DNA of 64,000 bases, taken from assembly GCA_963703945.1 (NCBI GenBank), contig CAVPGM010000011.1:372001-436000 (forward strand), given 5' to 3'. The notes beneath the pieces were generated by a model. That model saw nothing but the letters and a program-made list of their open reading frames with translations. It made no database searches and was not told the DNA's origin. The position numbers and the translations under genes were made by a program. This stretch comes from JALORV01 sp963703945. Its GTDB lineage: Bacteria; Pseudomonadota; Gammaproteobacteria; Burkholderiales; Burkholderiaceae_F. Positions 1 to 8,947 of this stretch are shown piece after piece (positions within the stretch are counted from its first letter, which is position 1; each line of letters begins with the position of its first letter).

Positions 1-442
1 CGCGTGCCAGTGCCCATTCCGGTCCGAGGACGATCATCCACGCGTAGACACGGATCAGAAAGTTGCTCCAGAACGGGAGGATCACCAACAGCAAGAGCAG
101 ATCGCGATACTTCTTCGCGCTGCGTGCAATCAGCCAGGCAACGGGGTAAGCCATCGCCAGGCAGATCGCGGTGGTGATCAGTGCATAGAAAAACGACTTC
201 GCGAACAGTTGCAGATAAAGTGTGCGCTCGAAAAAGCGCGCGTAGCTTTCGAGCGACAGATTGAGGCTGCCATTTTCCGCCTGCAACGGCGCCAGGCCGC
301 CGAATTCGCCGGCCACGCGGAAACTCGCCACGACCATCAACAAGGTCGGTATGGCGAAAAACACGATGAGATAGGCAAGCGGCGGCGCGCTGACGAGCCA
401 CTTGGCACGCGTTGTTGCGCTCGGATGCTGGCCGCTGCTCAC
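1..442 (-). CDS. ABC transporter permease, PotB/PotH type (partial, runs off the left edge)
   Basis: Inner-membrane permease of a spermidine/putrescine or ferric-type ABC importer. The reading frame opens with GTG at 442-440, one base after the stop of the ATPase gene, and stays open to base 1. Translation shows a short cytosolic N-terminus, a first membrane segment around PPLAYLIVFFAIPTLLMVVA, a periplasmic loop, and a second hydrophobic stretch ending in LPFWSNFLIRVYAW, the pattern seen in PotB/PotH proteins. The C-terminal part with the EAA loop lies outside the window. The coupling with the ATPase indicates one operon; the substrate cannot be fixed because no binding protein is visible. 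Confidence 0.85.
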   Translation of the reverse strand, partial: MSSGQHPSATTRAKWLVSAPPLAYLIVFFAIPTLLMVVASFRVAGEFGGLAPLQAENGSLNLSLESYARFFERTLYLQLFAKSFFYALITTAICLAMAYPVAWLIARSAKKYRDLLLLLVILPFWSNFLIRVYAWMIVLGPEWALAR

Positions 443-443
443 G

Positions 444-1535
444 TCAGCCCGCGAGAAAATGACCTGCGTCGATCTTCCACGACACGTCGACCGCGTCGCC
501 GACGTCGAAGAAGCGCGCGCGACCCGACGCAGAATTGGGGCGCATCGCTTCGAGCCGGTTGCCGGAGGCAAGTTCAACCATGTACAGGGTGACATCGCCC
601 TGGTAGAGAAAATCCATCACGCGCCCGGTCAGATGGTTCTCACCGTCGCCCGGCGCTTGACCCGGCGCGTTGATCGCGATCTTTTCGGGCCGCAATGCGA
701 GGGCGCCGGCCGCTCCCGCCTGCAGCGTCGCAACGTTGGCCGTCGCACTCACCGCACCGATGCCGGCGAGTTCAAGCACGCAGACGCCATCTTCACAACT
801 CATGACCGTGGCGCTCAGGATGTTGCACTGGCCGATGAAATCCGCCACGAACCGATTGGCCGGAAACGAGTAGATCTTCGAGGGCTCGTCCAGTTGCTCG
901 ATGCGACCTTCGTTCATCACGGCGATCCGATGCGAGAGCGCGAGCGCCTCGGTCTGATCGTGCGTCACGTAAACGAACGTGATGCCGACCTCCTGCTGCA
1001 GATTGATGAGCTCGATCTGCATTTCGCCACGGAGCTTCGCGTCGAGCGCCGCGAGCGGTTCGTCGAGCAGCATCACCGACGGTTTCGTCACCAGCGCACG
1101 CGCAATCGCGACCCGCTGCCGCTGGCCGCCCGAAAGCTCATGCGGGAACCGGTTCGCAAACGGCTGCAAGCGCACGTCTTCCAGTGCCGCATCCACACGC
1201 GCGGGAATTTCGGCGGCCGACACCTTCGCCATCTTGAGCGGAAAGGCGACATTGGCCGCCACGGTCATGTGCGGAAACAATGCATAGCTCTGGAACACTG
1301 TGCGCACGGGCCGCCGCTCGGGTGGCACCTGGGTCAGGTCCTGACCCGCCAGGACGATGCGACCGCCGTCGGGCGGATCGAAGCCCGCGATCATGCGCAA
1401 CAGCGTGGTCTTGCCGCAGCCGGATGGGCCGAGCAACGTGAAGAACTCGCCTGCCTCGATCGACAACGACACACCGTTGACGGCGGTGGTGCTGCCAAAA
1501 CGGCGTGTGACGTTCTCGATCTCTAAGAGGGCCAT
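444..1535 (-). CDS. ABC transporter ATP-binding protein, PotA/PotG family
   Basis: Cytosolic ATPase of a polyamine or ferric-iron type importer, 363 aa and full length. It has Walker A GPSGCGKTT (36-44), signature LSGGQRQR (134-141), Walker B VMLLDEP (154-160) and the H-loop VTHDQTEA. A C-terminal TOBE-like segment (about 280-355) is typical of PotA/FbpC/CysA-like ATPases. It is the first gene read in this leftward operon and is followed after one base by the permease. The ATG at 1535 is the only start that keeps the standard N-terminus. Whether the substrate is polyamine, iron or another solute is not decided by sequence alone. Confidence 0.9.
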   Translation of the reverse strand: MALLEIENVTRRFGSTTAVNGVSLSIEAGEFFTLLGPSGCGKTTLLRMIAGFDPPDGGRIVLAGQDLTQVPPERRPVRTVFQSYALFPHMTVAANVAFPLKMAKVSAAEIPARVDAALEDVRLQPFANRFPHELSGGQRQRVAIARALVTKPSVMLLDEPLAALDAKLRGEMQIELINLQQEVGITFVYVTHDQTEALALSHRIAVMNEGRIEQLDEPSKIYSFPANRFVADFIGQCNILSATVMSCEDGVCVLELAGIGAVSATANVATLQAGAAGALALRPEKIAINAPGQAPGDGENHLTGRVMDFLYQGDVTLYMVELASGNRLEAMRPNSASGRARFFDVGDAVDVSWKIDAGHFLAG

Positions 1536-1690
1536 CGCGGATGCGGGTCAAGAGCGGGCGGATTATAGGAACGCCTCGCTCGCCGGCGTGCGACGGCCTT
1601 GGCCGACGGCGCAGGCAGGCTCCCTTCAGGGCGAGTCCTTGGCTCCGGTCCCAATTTGTGTGCTCCAGGCTGCCTTCTCAGCAGAGTCAC

Positions 1691-1775
1691 CGGACAACGG
1701 ACAAATGCCTCGCAAAACAAGAAGGTCCTTGTCCGAAAGAATTGTTCGTTGTCCGAAACAATTGTGGGCGGACAA
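1691..1775. repeat. Cluster of five CGGACAA/TTGTCCG heptamers
   Basis: The spacer between the importer ATPase and glmS holds CGGACAA at 1691-1697, 1698-1704 and 1769-1775, and its complement TTGTCCG at 1729-1735 and 1749-1755. The last two copies (1749 and 1769) can pair as a 7-bp stem around a 13-base loop. Possible roles are a regulator-binding array or a weak terminator after glmS. Function is inference; the repeats themselves are visible. Confidence 0.6.
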
Positions 1776-1797
1776 AAGGCAACCCCGGCCTCGGTGG

Positions 1798-3654
1798 CTA
1801 TTCGACAGTCACCGACTTGGCGAGGTTACGGGGTTTGTCCACATCAGTGCCGCGCGCGACTGCCGTGTGATACGCGAGCAGCTGCAGCGGCACGACGTGC
1901 AGGATCGGCGAAAGGTCGCCGTAGTGCTCGGGCAGCCGGATGACGTGCAGCCCGTCGGCCGATTCGATCTGCGTGTCCGCATCGGCGAACACGTAGAGCT
2001 GACCGCCGCGGGCGCGGACTTCCTGCATGTTGCTCTTGAGCTTTTCCAGCAGCTGATCGTTGGGCGCCACGGTAACCACCGGCATCGCTTCGGTCACCAG
2101 CGCCAGCGGACCGTGCTTGAGTTCGCCGGCGGGATACGCCTCGGCGTGGATGTAGCTGATCTCCTTCAGCTTGAGCGCGCCCTCGAGCGCGATCGGATAG
2201 TGCAGTCCGCGGCCGAGAAACAGCGCATTTTCGACGCGCGCGAAGGTCTCGCTCCACGCGATGATGTGCGGCTCGAGCGCCAGCACGCTCTGCACCGCGG
2301 ACGGAAGATGGCGCAGCCGACGTATCGCCAGCTGCTCGCGTTCAGCAGTCAGCCGGCCGTGCGCCTTCGCGATGGCGTTCGCCAGCAGGTAGAGCGCAAC
2401 CAGCTGCGTGGTGAATGCCTTGGTCGATGCAACGCCGATTTCGGCGCCGGCACGAGTCAGGAACTGCAGCAGCGTTTCGCGCACCATCGCGCTGGTCGGG
2501 ACATTGCAGATGGCGAGCGTGCGGTGCATGCCCAGCCCCTTCGCATGCTTGAGCGCGGCCAGCGTGTCGGCGGTTTCGCCCGACTGCGACACCACCACGA
2601 CCAGCGCGGCCGGGTCCGCCACAGAAACGCGGTAGCGGTATTCGCTGGCGATCTCGACCGTCACCGGCACCTGGGCAATCGCCTCGATCCAGTAGCGCGC
2701 GACGCACGCCGCGTAGTAGCTGGTGCCACAGGCCAGGATCAGCACCGAGCGAACCCCGGGCAGCACGTCGGTAGCCGCCTCGCCGAAGAGCTGCGACTCG
2801 ATCGCCGCCACGGGCTCCAGCGTGTCGCCGATCGCCCGCGGCTGTTCGAAGATCTCCTTCTGCATGTAGTGCCGGTAAGGTCCGAGTTCGACGGCGCCCA
2901 GTCCGGCCTGAACCGTGCGTGTATCGCGCATCACCCCACGGCCGTCGCGATCGACGATCCAGACCCGAGCCAGTTGCACGTCGACGACGTCGCCCTCTTC
3001 GAGGTAGATGATCTGGTCGGTGGTACCCGCGAGCGCCATCGCGTCCGAAGCGAGAAAGTTTTCGCCCTTGCCCACGCCGACGACGAGCGGCGAGCCCTCG
3101 CGCGCACCGACCACTCGGTGGGGCTCGTCGCGGCAGAAGACCGCAATCGCATAGGCGCCGCGCAACTCGCGCACCGAACGTTGCACGGCCTGGAACAGAT
3201 CGCCTTCGTAGTGACTGTCGATCAGATGCGCGATCACTTCGGTATCGGTCTGGCTCTCGAAGGCGTAGCCGAGTGACTTGAGCCGCGTTCTGAGCTCCTC
3301 GTAGTTCTCGATGATTCCGTTGTGCACGAGAGCGACCCGAGCGCTGCGCGCGGACTTGTCGAGGCCGCCGCGCACGGAAACCGGACCTGCCGAAAAGTGC
3401 GGATGGGCGTTGGCGGTGCTGGGCGCTCCGTGGGTTGCCCACCGCGTGTGCGCGATGCCGGTGTAGGCAGCGAGTTCGTGTGACTGGCTGTCGAGCTCCG
3501 CCACGCGGGATACGCTGCGCGCGCGCTTAAGCACGCCCTCGGCATGGACCGCGACCCCGCAGGAGTCGTAGCCGCGGTACTCGAGGCGGCGCAGCCCTTC
3601 GATCAGGACCGGGACGATGTTGCGCTGGGATACCGCGCCGACGATGCCGCACAT
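1798..3654 (-). CDS. glmS: Glutamine-fructose-6-phosphate aminotransferase (isomerizing)
   Basis: Makes glucosamine-6-phosphate from fructose-6-phosphate and glutamine, the first step to UDP-GlcNAc for peptidoglycan and LPS. The start at 3654 gives MCGIVGAV, placing the catalytic Cys at position 2 after Met removal; an upstream in-frame ATG would bury this Cys. The product is 618 aa against about 609 for the family. It has the N-terminal glutaminase domain (RRLEYRGYDS), then two SIS sugar-isomerase domains (ACGTSYYA, SQSGETADTLAAL), ending in KPRNLAKSVTVE, the usual GlmS tail. It is intact and faces away from the Lrp-type gene; glmU, the later enzyme of the pathway, lies just beyond that regulator. 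Confidence 0.97.
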   Translation of the reverse strand: MCGIVGAVSQRNIVPVLIEGLRRLEYRGYDSCGVAVHAEGVLKRARSVSRVAELDSQSHELAAYTGIAHTRWATHGAPSTANAHPHFSAGPVSVRGGLDKSARSARVALVHNGIIENYEELRTRLKSLGYAFESQTDTEVIAHLIDSHYEGDLFQAVQRSVRELRGAYAIAVFCRDEPHRVVGAREGSPLVVGVGKGENFLASDAMALAGTTDQIIYLEEGDVVDVQLARVWIVDRDGRGVMRDTRTVQAGLGAVELGPYRHYMQKEIFEQPRAIGDTLEPVAAIESQLFGEAATDVLPGVRSVLILACGTSYYAACVARYWIEAIAQVPVTVEIASEYRYRVSVADPAALVVVVSQSGETADTLAALKHAKGLGMHRTLAICNVPTSAMVRETLLQFLTRAGAEIGVASTKAFTTQLVALYLLANAIAKAHGRLTAEREQLAIRRLRHLPSAVQSVLALEPHIIAWSETFARVENALFLGRGLHYPIALEGALKLKEISYIHAEAYPAGELKHGPLALVTEAMPVVTVAPNDQLLEKLKSNMQEVRARGGQLYVFADADTQIESADGLHVIRLPEHYGDLSPILHVVPLQLLAYHTAVARGTDVDKPRNLAKSVTVE

Positions 3655-3729
3655 GAGGTTCGCTCCTAGCAAGCGTCGCATGATAGGCAGGTCGCCATGA
3701 AGGATGGTTTCGATATTCGACCACATGAT

Positions 3730-3772
3730 GCAATTTTCCTTCTCGTCATCTGCACGTGTGCAATAAAATTGC
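3730..3772. promoter_or_regulatory. Inverted repeat in the glmS / Lrp-family divergent promoter region
   Basis: GCAATTTT (3730-3737) and AAAATTGC (3765-3772) form 8-bp inverted arms, separated by 27 bases that include TGCACGTGTGCA, a near-palindrome. The site lies between the divergent starts of glmS and the Lrp/AsnC gene. Lrp-family proteins often bind AT-rich inverted repeats next to their own gene, so an operator role is plausible but inferred. Confidence 0.45.
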
Positions 3773-3799
3773 GCCACGAACCGGGATTGGAACCCTCTG

Positions 3800-4261
3800 A
3801 TGGCCGAACTGGATGCGACGGACCGCCGCCTGCTTGCCCTGCTTCAGGTAAACAGCGCGTTGACCAACCAGGAACTGGCCGTCCGGGCGCACGTTTCGGC
3901 GGCGACTTGCCTGCGCCGCGTGCGACGTCTGGTCGAGCTGGGAGTGATCGAGCGGCAGATCGCGATCGTTTCGCCGGATGCCCTGGGAAGTGGACTGACG
4001 GCGATTCTCGAGGTCACGCTCGACGATCAGAGCGCCGAAGCCCAGTCGGCGTTCGAGTCCGCGGTGGCCGCCGAAAGCGTTGTCCAGCAGGCCTATCGCG
4101 TGGCGAGCGGGCCGGATTTCGTACTGATCGTCCATGTGCGCGACATGGCTGCGTACCACGCGTTCGTTCACCGGACGCTGACGGCCGCGGCCAACGTGCG
4201 CAACATCCGCAGCTTCTTTTCGATCAAGCGCTGCAAGTTCGAGCCAGCTTTGCCGGTCTGA
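3800..4261 (+). CDS. Lrp/AsnC family transcriptional regulator
   Basis: DNA-binding regulator, 153 aa, the normal Lrp/AsnC length. Residues 4-60 form the helix-turn-helix (MAELDATDRRLLALLQ, then LTNQELAVRAHVSAATCLRR). The remainder is the RAM ligand-binding and oligomerization domain (about 65-145), with GPDFVLIVHVRD matching the conserved glycine-aspartate segment. It is divergent from glmS and convergent with glmU, 145 bases from the glmS start, with an inverted repeat between them. Autoregulation is likely from family behaviour. Control of glmS is possible but unproven; the effector is unknown. Confidence 0.92.
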   Translation: MAELDATDRRLLALLQVNSALTNQELAVRAHVSAATCLRRVRRLVELGVIERQIAIVSPDALGSGLTAILEVTLDDQSAEAQSAFESAVAAESVVQQAYRVASGPDFVLIVHVRDMAAYHAFVHRTLTAAANVRNIRSFFSIKRCKFEPALPV

Positions 4262-4290
4262 TCCGGCGATGCGCCTGCGCGGCCAGCAGG

Positions 4291-5661
4291 TCAGCGCGAC
4301 TTCTTCGTCGGGCGCTTCCAGCCTTCGAGCGTGAGCTGCTTGGCGCGAGCGACCGTCAGCTTGCCGGCCGGGGCGTTCTTGCTGATGGTGGATCCGGCGG
4401 CGATGGTCGCGCCGGCACCGATGTCGAGCGGAGCGACCAGCACCGAGTTCGACCCGGTATGCACGTCATCGCCGATCGTCGTGTGATGCTTGTTGGCTCC
4501 GTCGTAGTTGGCGACGACGGTTCCGGCGCCAATGTTCGCGCGGCTGCCCACCGTGGCATCGCCGACATAGGCCAGATGATTGGCCTTCGAGCCGCGCCCC
4601 ATCGACGAATTCTTGACCTCGACGAAATTGCCGATGTGCACTTCGTCGGCCAGCGACACCGTGGGTCGCATCCGCGCAAACGGACCGATGCGCGCCTGCG
4701 CGCCGATGCTGGCACCCTCAAGATAGCAATGTCCGAGCACCTCGGTGCCCGCACCGATCGTGCAGTCTCGCAGCACGTTATATGGCCCGATGCGCGCGCC
4801 ATCGCCCAGCGTGACCCGCCCCTCGAACACGCAATCGATGTCGATCGACACGTCGATGCCGCACGCCAGCTCGCCCCTGACATCGATGCGCGCCGGGTCC
4901 GCCAGCGTGACGCCATGCTCGAGCAGTGCGTCGGCGCGGCGTTGCTGATAGATCCGCTCCAGCTGGGCCAGCTGGCCCTTGCTGTTGATCCCCAGTGTCT
5001 CGATCGCCGAGTCCGGGTGCGCGGCCCGTACCGCAACGCCTTCGGCGACCGCACGTGCTATCACGTCGGTCAGGTAGTACTCCTGCTGCGCGTTGTCGTT
5101 GGTGAGGCCGGCGAGCCAGCTGCGCAGCCGATGCGTGGGCGCAACCAGGATGCCCGTGTTGATTTCGCGCAGGGCGCGTTCAGCGGGCGTCGCGTCCTTT
5201 TCCTCGACGATCCGCCGCACCTGGCCATCGCCGCGGACGATGCGGCCGTAGCCGTGCGGATCGTCGGTCAGCACAGTCAGCAGCGCGACGTCGCGGCCGG
5301 CCGCCACCAGGAGTCGCTCTAGCGTCGCGGCCGTCACCAGCGGCACGTCCCCGTACAGCACCAGCGTGTGGGCATCGTCGGCGAGATGCGGCAATGCCTG
5401 CAGCACGGCGTGTCCGGTGCCCAGCTGCGGCTCCTGAAGGACGAAGCTGACGTCGCGCTCTGCCGCAAACGCGGCACGCACGTCGTTAGCCCCATGGCCG
5501 ACCACCACGACGATGCGGGGATTCGGCTGGCGTGCCGATACGACGCGGGCGGTGTCGATGACGTGCGCTAACATCGGCCGGCCGGCGATGGGATGCAGCA
5601 CTTTAGGCAACGACGAGCGCATGCGCTTGCCCTGCCCCGCTGCCAGTATCACGATGTTCAT
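4291..5661 (-). CDS. glmU: Bifunctional GlcNAc-1-P uridyltransferase / GlcN-1-P acetyltransferase
   Basis: Carries out the last two steps to UDP-GlcNAc: acetylation of glucosamine-1-phosphate and uridylyl transfer. It is 456 aa, the normal length. The N-terminal pyrophosphorylase domain has LAAGQGKRMRSSLPKVLH (residues 6-23) and the nucleotide loop LQEPQLGTGHA. The C-terminal left-handed beta helix carries hexapeptide repeats (IGPFARMRP, IGNFVEVKNS, ANHLAYVGDA, NYDGANKH). The reading frame is intact. It is convergent with the Lrp-type gene, with about 30 bases between their stops. Confidence 0.97.
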   Translation of the reverse strand: MNIVILAAGQGKRMRSSLPKVLHPIAGRPMLAHVIDTARVVSARQPNPRIVVVVGHGANDVRAAFAAERDVSFVLQEPQLGTGHAVLQALPHLADDAHTLVLYGDVPLVTAATLERLLVAAGRDVALLTVLTDDPHGYGRIVRGDGQVRRIVEEKDATPAERALREINTGILVAPTHRLRSWLAGLTNDNAQQEYYLTDVIARAVAEGVAVRAAHPDSAIETLGINSKGQLAQLERIYQQRRADALLEHGVTLADPARIDVRGELACGIDVSIDIDCVFEGRVTLGDGARIGPYNVLRDCTIGAGTEVLGHCYLEGASIGAQARIGPFARMRPTVSLADEVHIGNFVEVKNSSMGRGSKANHLAYVGDATVGSRANIGAGTVVANYDGANKHHTTIGDDVHTGSNSVLVAPLDIGAGATIAAGSTISKNAPAGKLTVARAKQLTLEGWKRPTKKSR

Positions 5662-5679
5662 TGCGCGCAGGAGGTCTCG

Positions 5680-6586
5680 ATGCGCAGCGATTCTAAGTCA
5701 CCGTCCGAGTTTGCCCGACGCCTGCTGCTGCTGGGCGCGGCGCTGCTGCTGGCGGCGTGCAGCACCGGTGTACGCCTCGGCTACAACTATGCCGACGCGC
5801 TGCTCGCCTATTCGATCGACGGCTACGTCGGCCTGACGCCCGAGCAGGACCAGTTCGTCAAGGAGCGCGCCGCGGCATTGATGGCCTGGCATCGGGCCAC
5901 GCAGTTGCGCGACTACGCCCAGCTGATCGAGGCCACACGCGCGCAAGCTCGACGGTCCGATTTCCGCTGCCGATGTGCTGGCGTTCAACCGCGAGGTCAA
6001 TTCACGACTCGTCGCCCTGGGTGATCGCGCGGCGCCCGATCTGGCCGAACTCGCCATGATGCTGTCGCCCGAACAGGTGGCGCGGTTGCAGCGCAAGCTC
6101 ACCAACGACAACTCGAAGGCGCGCCGCGAACTCGTGCAGCTGGCGGGCAGGGAATCGGTCGACGACCGCGTAAGGAAGTACGCGGAGCGCGCGCAATACT
6201 GGCTGGGCGATCTGAGCCGCGAGCAACTGGACCTGCTGCGGACATCGGTGCTGCAGAACCCGAACGGCGCCGCATGGTGGATCGAGGAACGTGAACGCCG
6301 CCAGCGCGAACTGCTGGCCGTGCTGCAGCGTATCCAGTCCGAGCGGCCGGACCAGGCCGCTGCGACCGCCTGGCTGCGATCGTATTTCGCGCGCCTGCAG
6401 CAACCGGCCGAGCCTGACCGGCGCGAGCGAATCGCTGAGTTCCGTCTGGCCAATGCCGAGTTGATCGCGCAGCTGATCAATGCGGCTACGCCCGAACAGA
6501 GGGCCAATCTGTCACGCAGACTCGCCAGCTTCGCGCAGGACTTCGTGGCGTTGGCCACCGAACGGCCGCCCTCACCTCCAGGCTGA
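5680..6586 (+). CDS. DUF6279-like lipoprotein (one frameshift)
   Basis: Predicted envelope lipoprotein of unknown function. The ATG at 5680 follows the RBS CAGGAG and gives a signal peptide with lipobox LLLAACS. The first frame (…LRDYAQLIEATRAQA) stops making sense near 5950 and continues in the frame starting about 5960 (DVLAFNREVNSRL…); removing one base in the GCAAGC at about 5952 restores a single protein of about 300 aa. The mature part is helix-rich and charged (RERRQRELLAVLQRIQ). The DUF6279 assignment rests on the GYNYADAL…YVGLTPEQ start and overall layout from memory. The gene is divergent from glmU. Confidence 0.75.
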
Positions 6587-6732
6587 TCGGGCGACCTTCG
6601 TTTCTAGGGCGCGGTGGTGTGCGCCGCGTAGTGGCGGTGACCGGCAAAGATTTCGCGCGACTATGAAGCAAGCGGCGTCGGGCGGGCGTCGCACGCGACC
6701 CATCCGGCTACTCGCGGCGCTGCCTGCGACGT

Positions 6733-8816
6733 TCAGCGCTGGATGCGCCTGAGCCAGCGCTCGTTCGGAGTCCAGTGCGAAACTGCCGGACCGGATACTC
6801 CGATGACCTCGCGCGCCAGCGCGCGTCGCAACAGCATCTGTTCCTGCTCGGTCGTCAGCCGCGGGCCGGTAAACGCCTGCGCGCTCGCCAGGGCCGACGG
6901 CGGTGCCGGCAGCACCAGGTTCGCGTTCCAGGTTTCGCCCGGCCGCATCGGGATCGGCGCCGGCAGGGCAGCGACATCGGCCGGGTTGACCCACGGGGCC
7001 AGCTGCGAGACGACGAACTGGGCGCGTGGCTTGATGTTCGGGTCGCCGATCCGGCCGCGCTGACCCCAGCGCACGATGACCGTGTTGCCGGTCGAACTCG
7101 CCGTGACTTTGTCGGTGAAGGCGATGTCGCGCCGCCAGCCGTGGTTGCGAGACATCATCGTTTCCTCGAACGTCATCGCGATGTCTTCGCGCGTGGTCGT
7201 GTAGTTGTACTCGTCGGTGGCGCGGTCGGGAGCGAAGAAGCCGGCGACGTCGTTGGGCGTGTAGGTCTTCAGCGTCGAGTAGGGAATGCCGTTGACCAGC
7301 GTCGTGTCGCTGACGGGGCCGGTCGAGAACTTGATCTGCGCCAGAGCGCTCATCTGGCCGAGCCCAACGGAAAACTGCTGGCCAACTGGTCCGAAGGCAG
7401 CTGGCTGCGCCTGATAACGCGGCGCAATGTTCCCCCAGGCAGACAGCGCCGGGTTCACCGTGCCGCGCGCCGCCACCGGCAGGAAGTCCGACGCGTGTCC
7501 GAGTTCGTGATACATCAGCCAGCCGGACTCCTGCAGCAGGTAGCCGAGGTCGCGCGAAATCCTCGACGTGGCGGAAAACGGCACGAAGATGCTCTGGTTG
7601 TTTGCCACGTAGCGCCACAGCCCCGAGTACTGCAGGTCGCGATCGAAATCCGAGCGGAAGTCCGGCGCCTCGTCGATGACGTCGCGCTCGTCGGCGGTGC
7701 GCCAGAAGTTGTCGGCGTCGAGGTAGATCGCTCCGGTCAGCGCGTAATAGAAGCTCGGTCGCACGTGGGCTCCGATCACGACCGCCGTGACGCCGTTGAA
7801 CAGCCGCAGCAGGTCGATGTTGCTCTGGTTCGCGGTCAGCAGTTCCTCGAACGCCTTGCCCATCCAGTCGTGCGAGACCAGCACGCGGTCCATGATCTGG
7901 GCCACCGTCGGCACGTTGCCGCCGGTCGTCGGCATGCAGGAACGGCAGCGTCGAGAGCGGGCAGGTGTTGGTGGCGGTGCCGGTGTACTGCAGCTGCGCG
8001 TTGTAGACGCAGTCGACCATCACGCCCGCGTACGGGCCGGTCGGCTTGTACGGATAGACACGCGACACGTGCATGTCGCTGAAAATGTACGGCCCCGTGC
8101 CGCTCGGATCCGATGGTGCCTGGTTGTAGTTCTCGACCAGCACCATCACGTCGTCGCTGTCGACGACTCCGGCGCTGCGTGCGCGTGACGCGAAACACCA
8201 GCGCCGTGTCCTGCGACACGTTCGGCGCGGTGAAGATGATCCGATTCGGGTCGCTGGTATCGAGCGTGACCGTCGGTCCGGCGACCTGCGTCCAGGTCAA
8301 GACGTTCGCCGCTCGCCGCGGCGGGCCATGCCCGCATCGACGCCTTGCCACCCATGCGAACCGCCTGGTCGCCGCGCGCGACGACGGACACCGGCGAAGC
8401 CGGCGCGGTCACGTTGATCGACACGGTCGCCGTCTGCGCAGTTCCGCCGGCGTCGGTGAACGACACGCATGAAAGTGTGTGTTCCGGCGGTCGACCGGAT
8501 CGAAGCTGATCGCCTGCGTCTTCGCCGACAGCAGGGTGACGGTCGGTCCGCCGGTTTGCTGCCAACTCACGTCGCGCAGCGGTCCGCTGCATCCGGCGAT
8601 GACCGCGCCGGCCGTGCGGCCGACCGGCACCGATACATCGGCCACCACGCTGAACGACTGGCCCGTGGTCGTGCAGGTCGGGGACGGAGTGGGCGCGGGC
8701 GCGGGAGCCGGCGGCGCTGGCGTCGAGGACGAGCCGCCGCCACCGCCGCAGCCAGTGACCAACAGGGCGCAGCCAAAGAGCGCGCCCGCAACCTTGGCGG
8801 ACTGGCGGATGGTCAT
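6733..8816 (-). CDS. Putative secreted zinc metallopeptidase lipoprotein with Ig-like domains (four frameshifts)
   Basis: The N-terminal frame starts at 8816 with a signal peptide and lipobox LVTGC followed by a Gly/Ser/Pro linker. Two Ig/PKD-like modules follow: VSWQQTGGPTVTLLSA…VSFTDAGG, and LTWTQVAGPTVTLD…FTAPNVSQDTALVFRVT. The catalytic half begins near 8149 (MVLVENYNQ) and holds YHELGHASDFLP, a zincin-type HExxH motif, in the clean 6733-7935 frame. Protein continues across frame changes near 8470, 8325, 8175 and 7935, so the intended product is about 690 aa. The gene lies downstream of ubiB in the same direction. I do not recognise the exact peptidase family, and the substrate is unknown. 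Confidence 0.7.
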
Positions 8817-8947
8817 CGGGGAAGGCGCACCACGAAAGGAGGACGCTGCAAGATAGCGGCACTCCCGGCGCGGTCAATGCCGCGTATGGCCTAATGAAGT
8901 CGCCGATATCGTGCGTTCGGCCGCGCACTTCGCGGCGGTCACGGTAG

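Noticed and set aside
402..3276. Long plus-strand frames such as 402-1526 and 1357-3276 opposite the importer ATPase and glmS
   Set aside because: Arg/His-rich composition, no family similarity, and they lie antisense to clear genes; typical shadows in GC-rich DNA.
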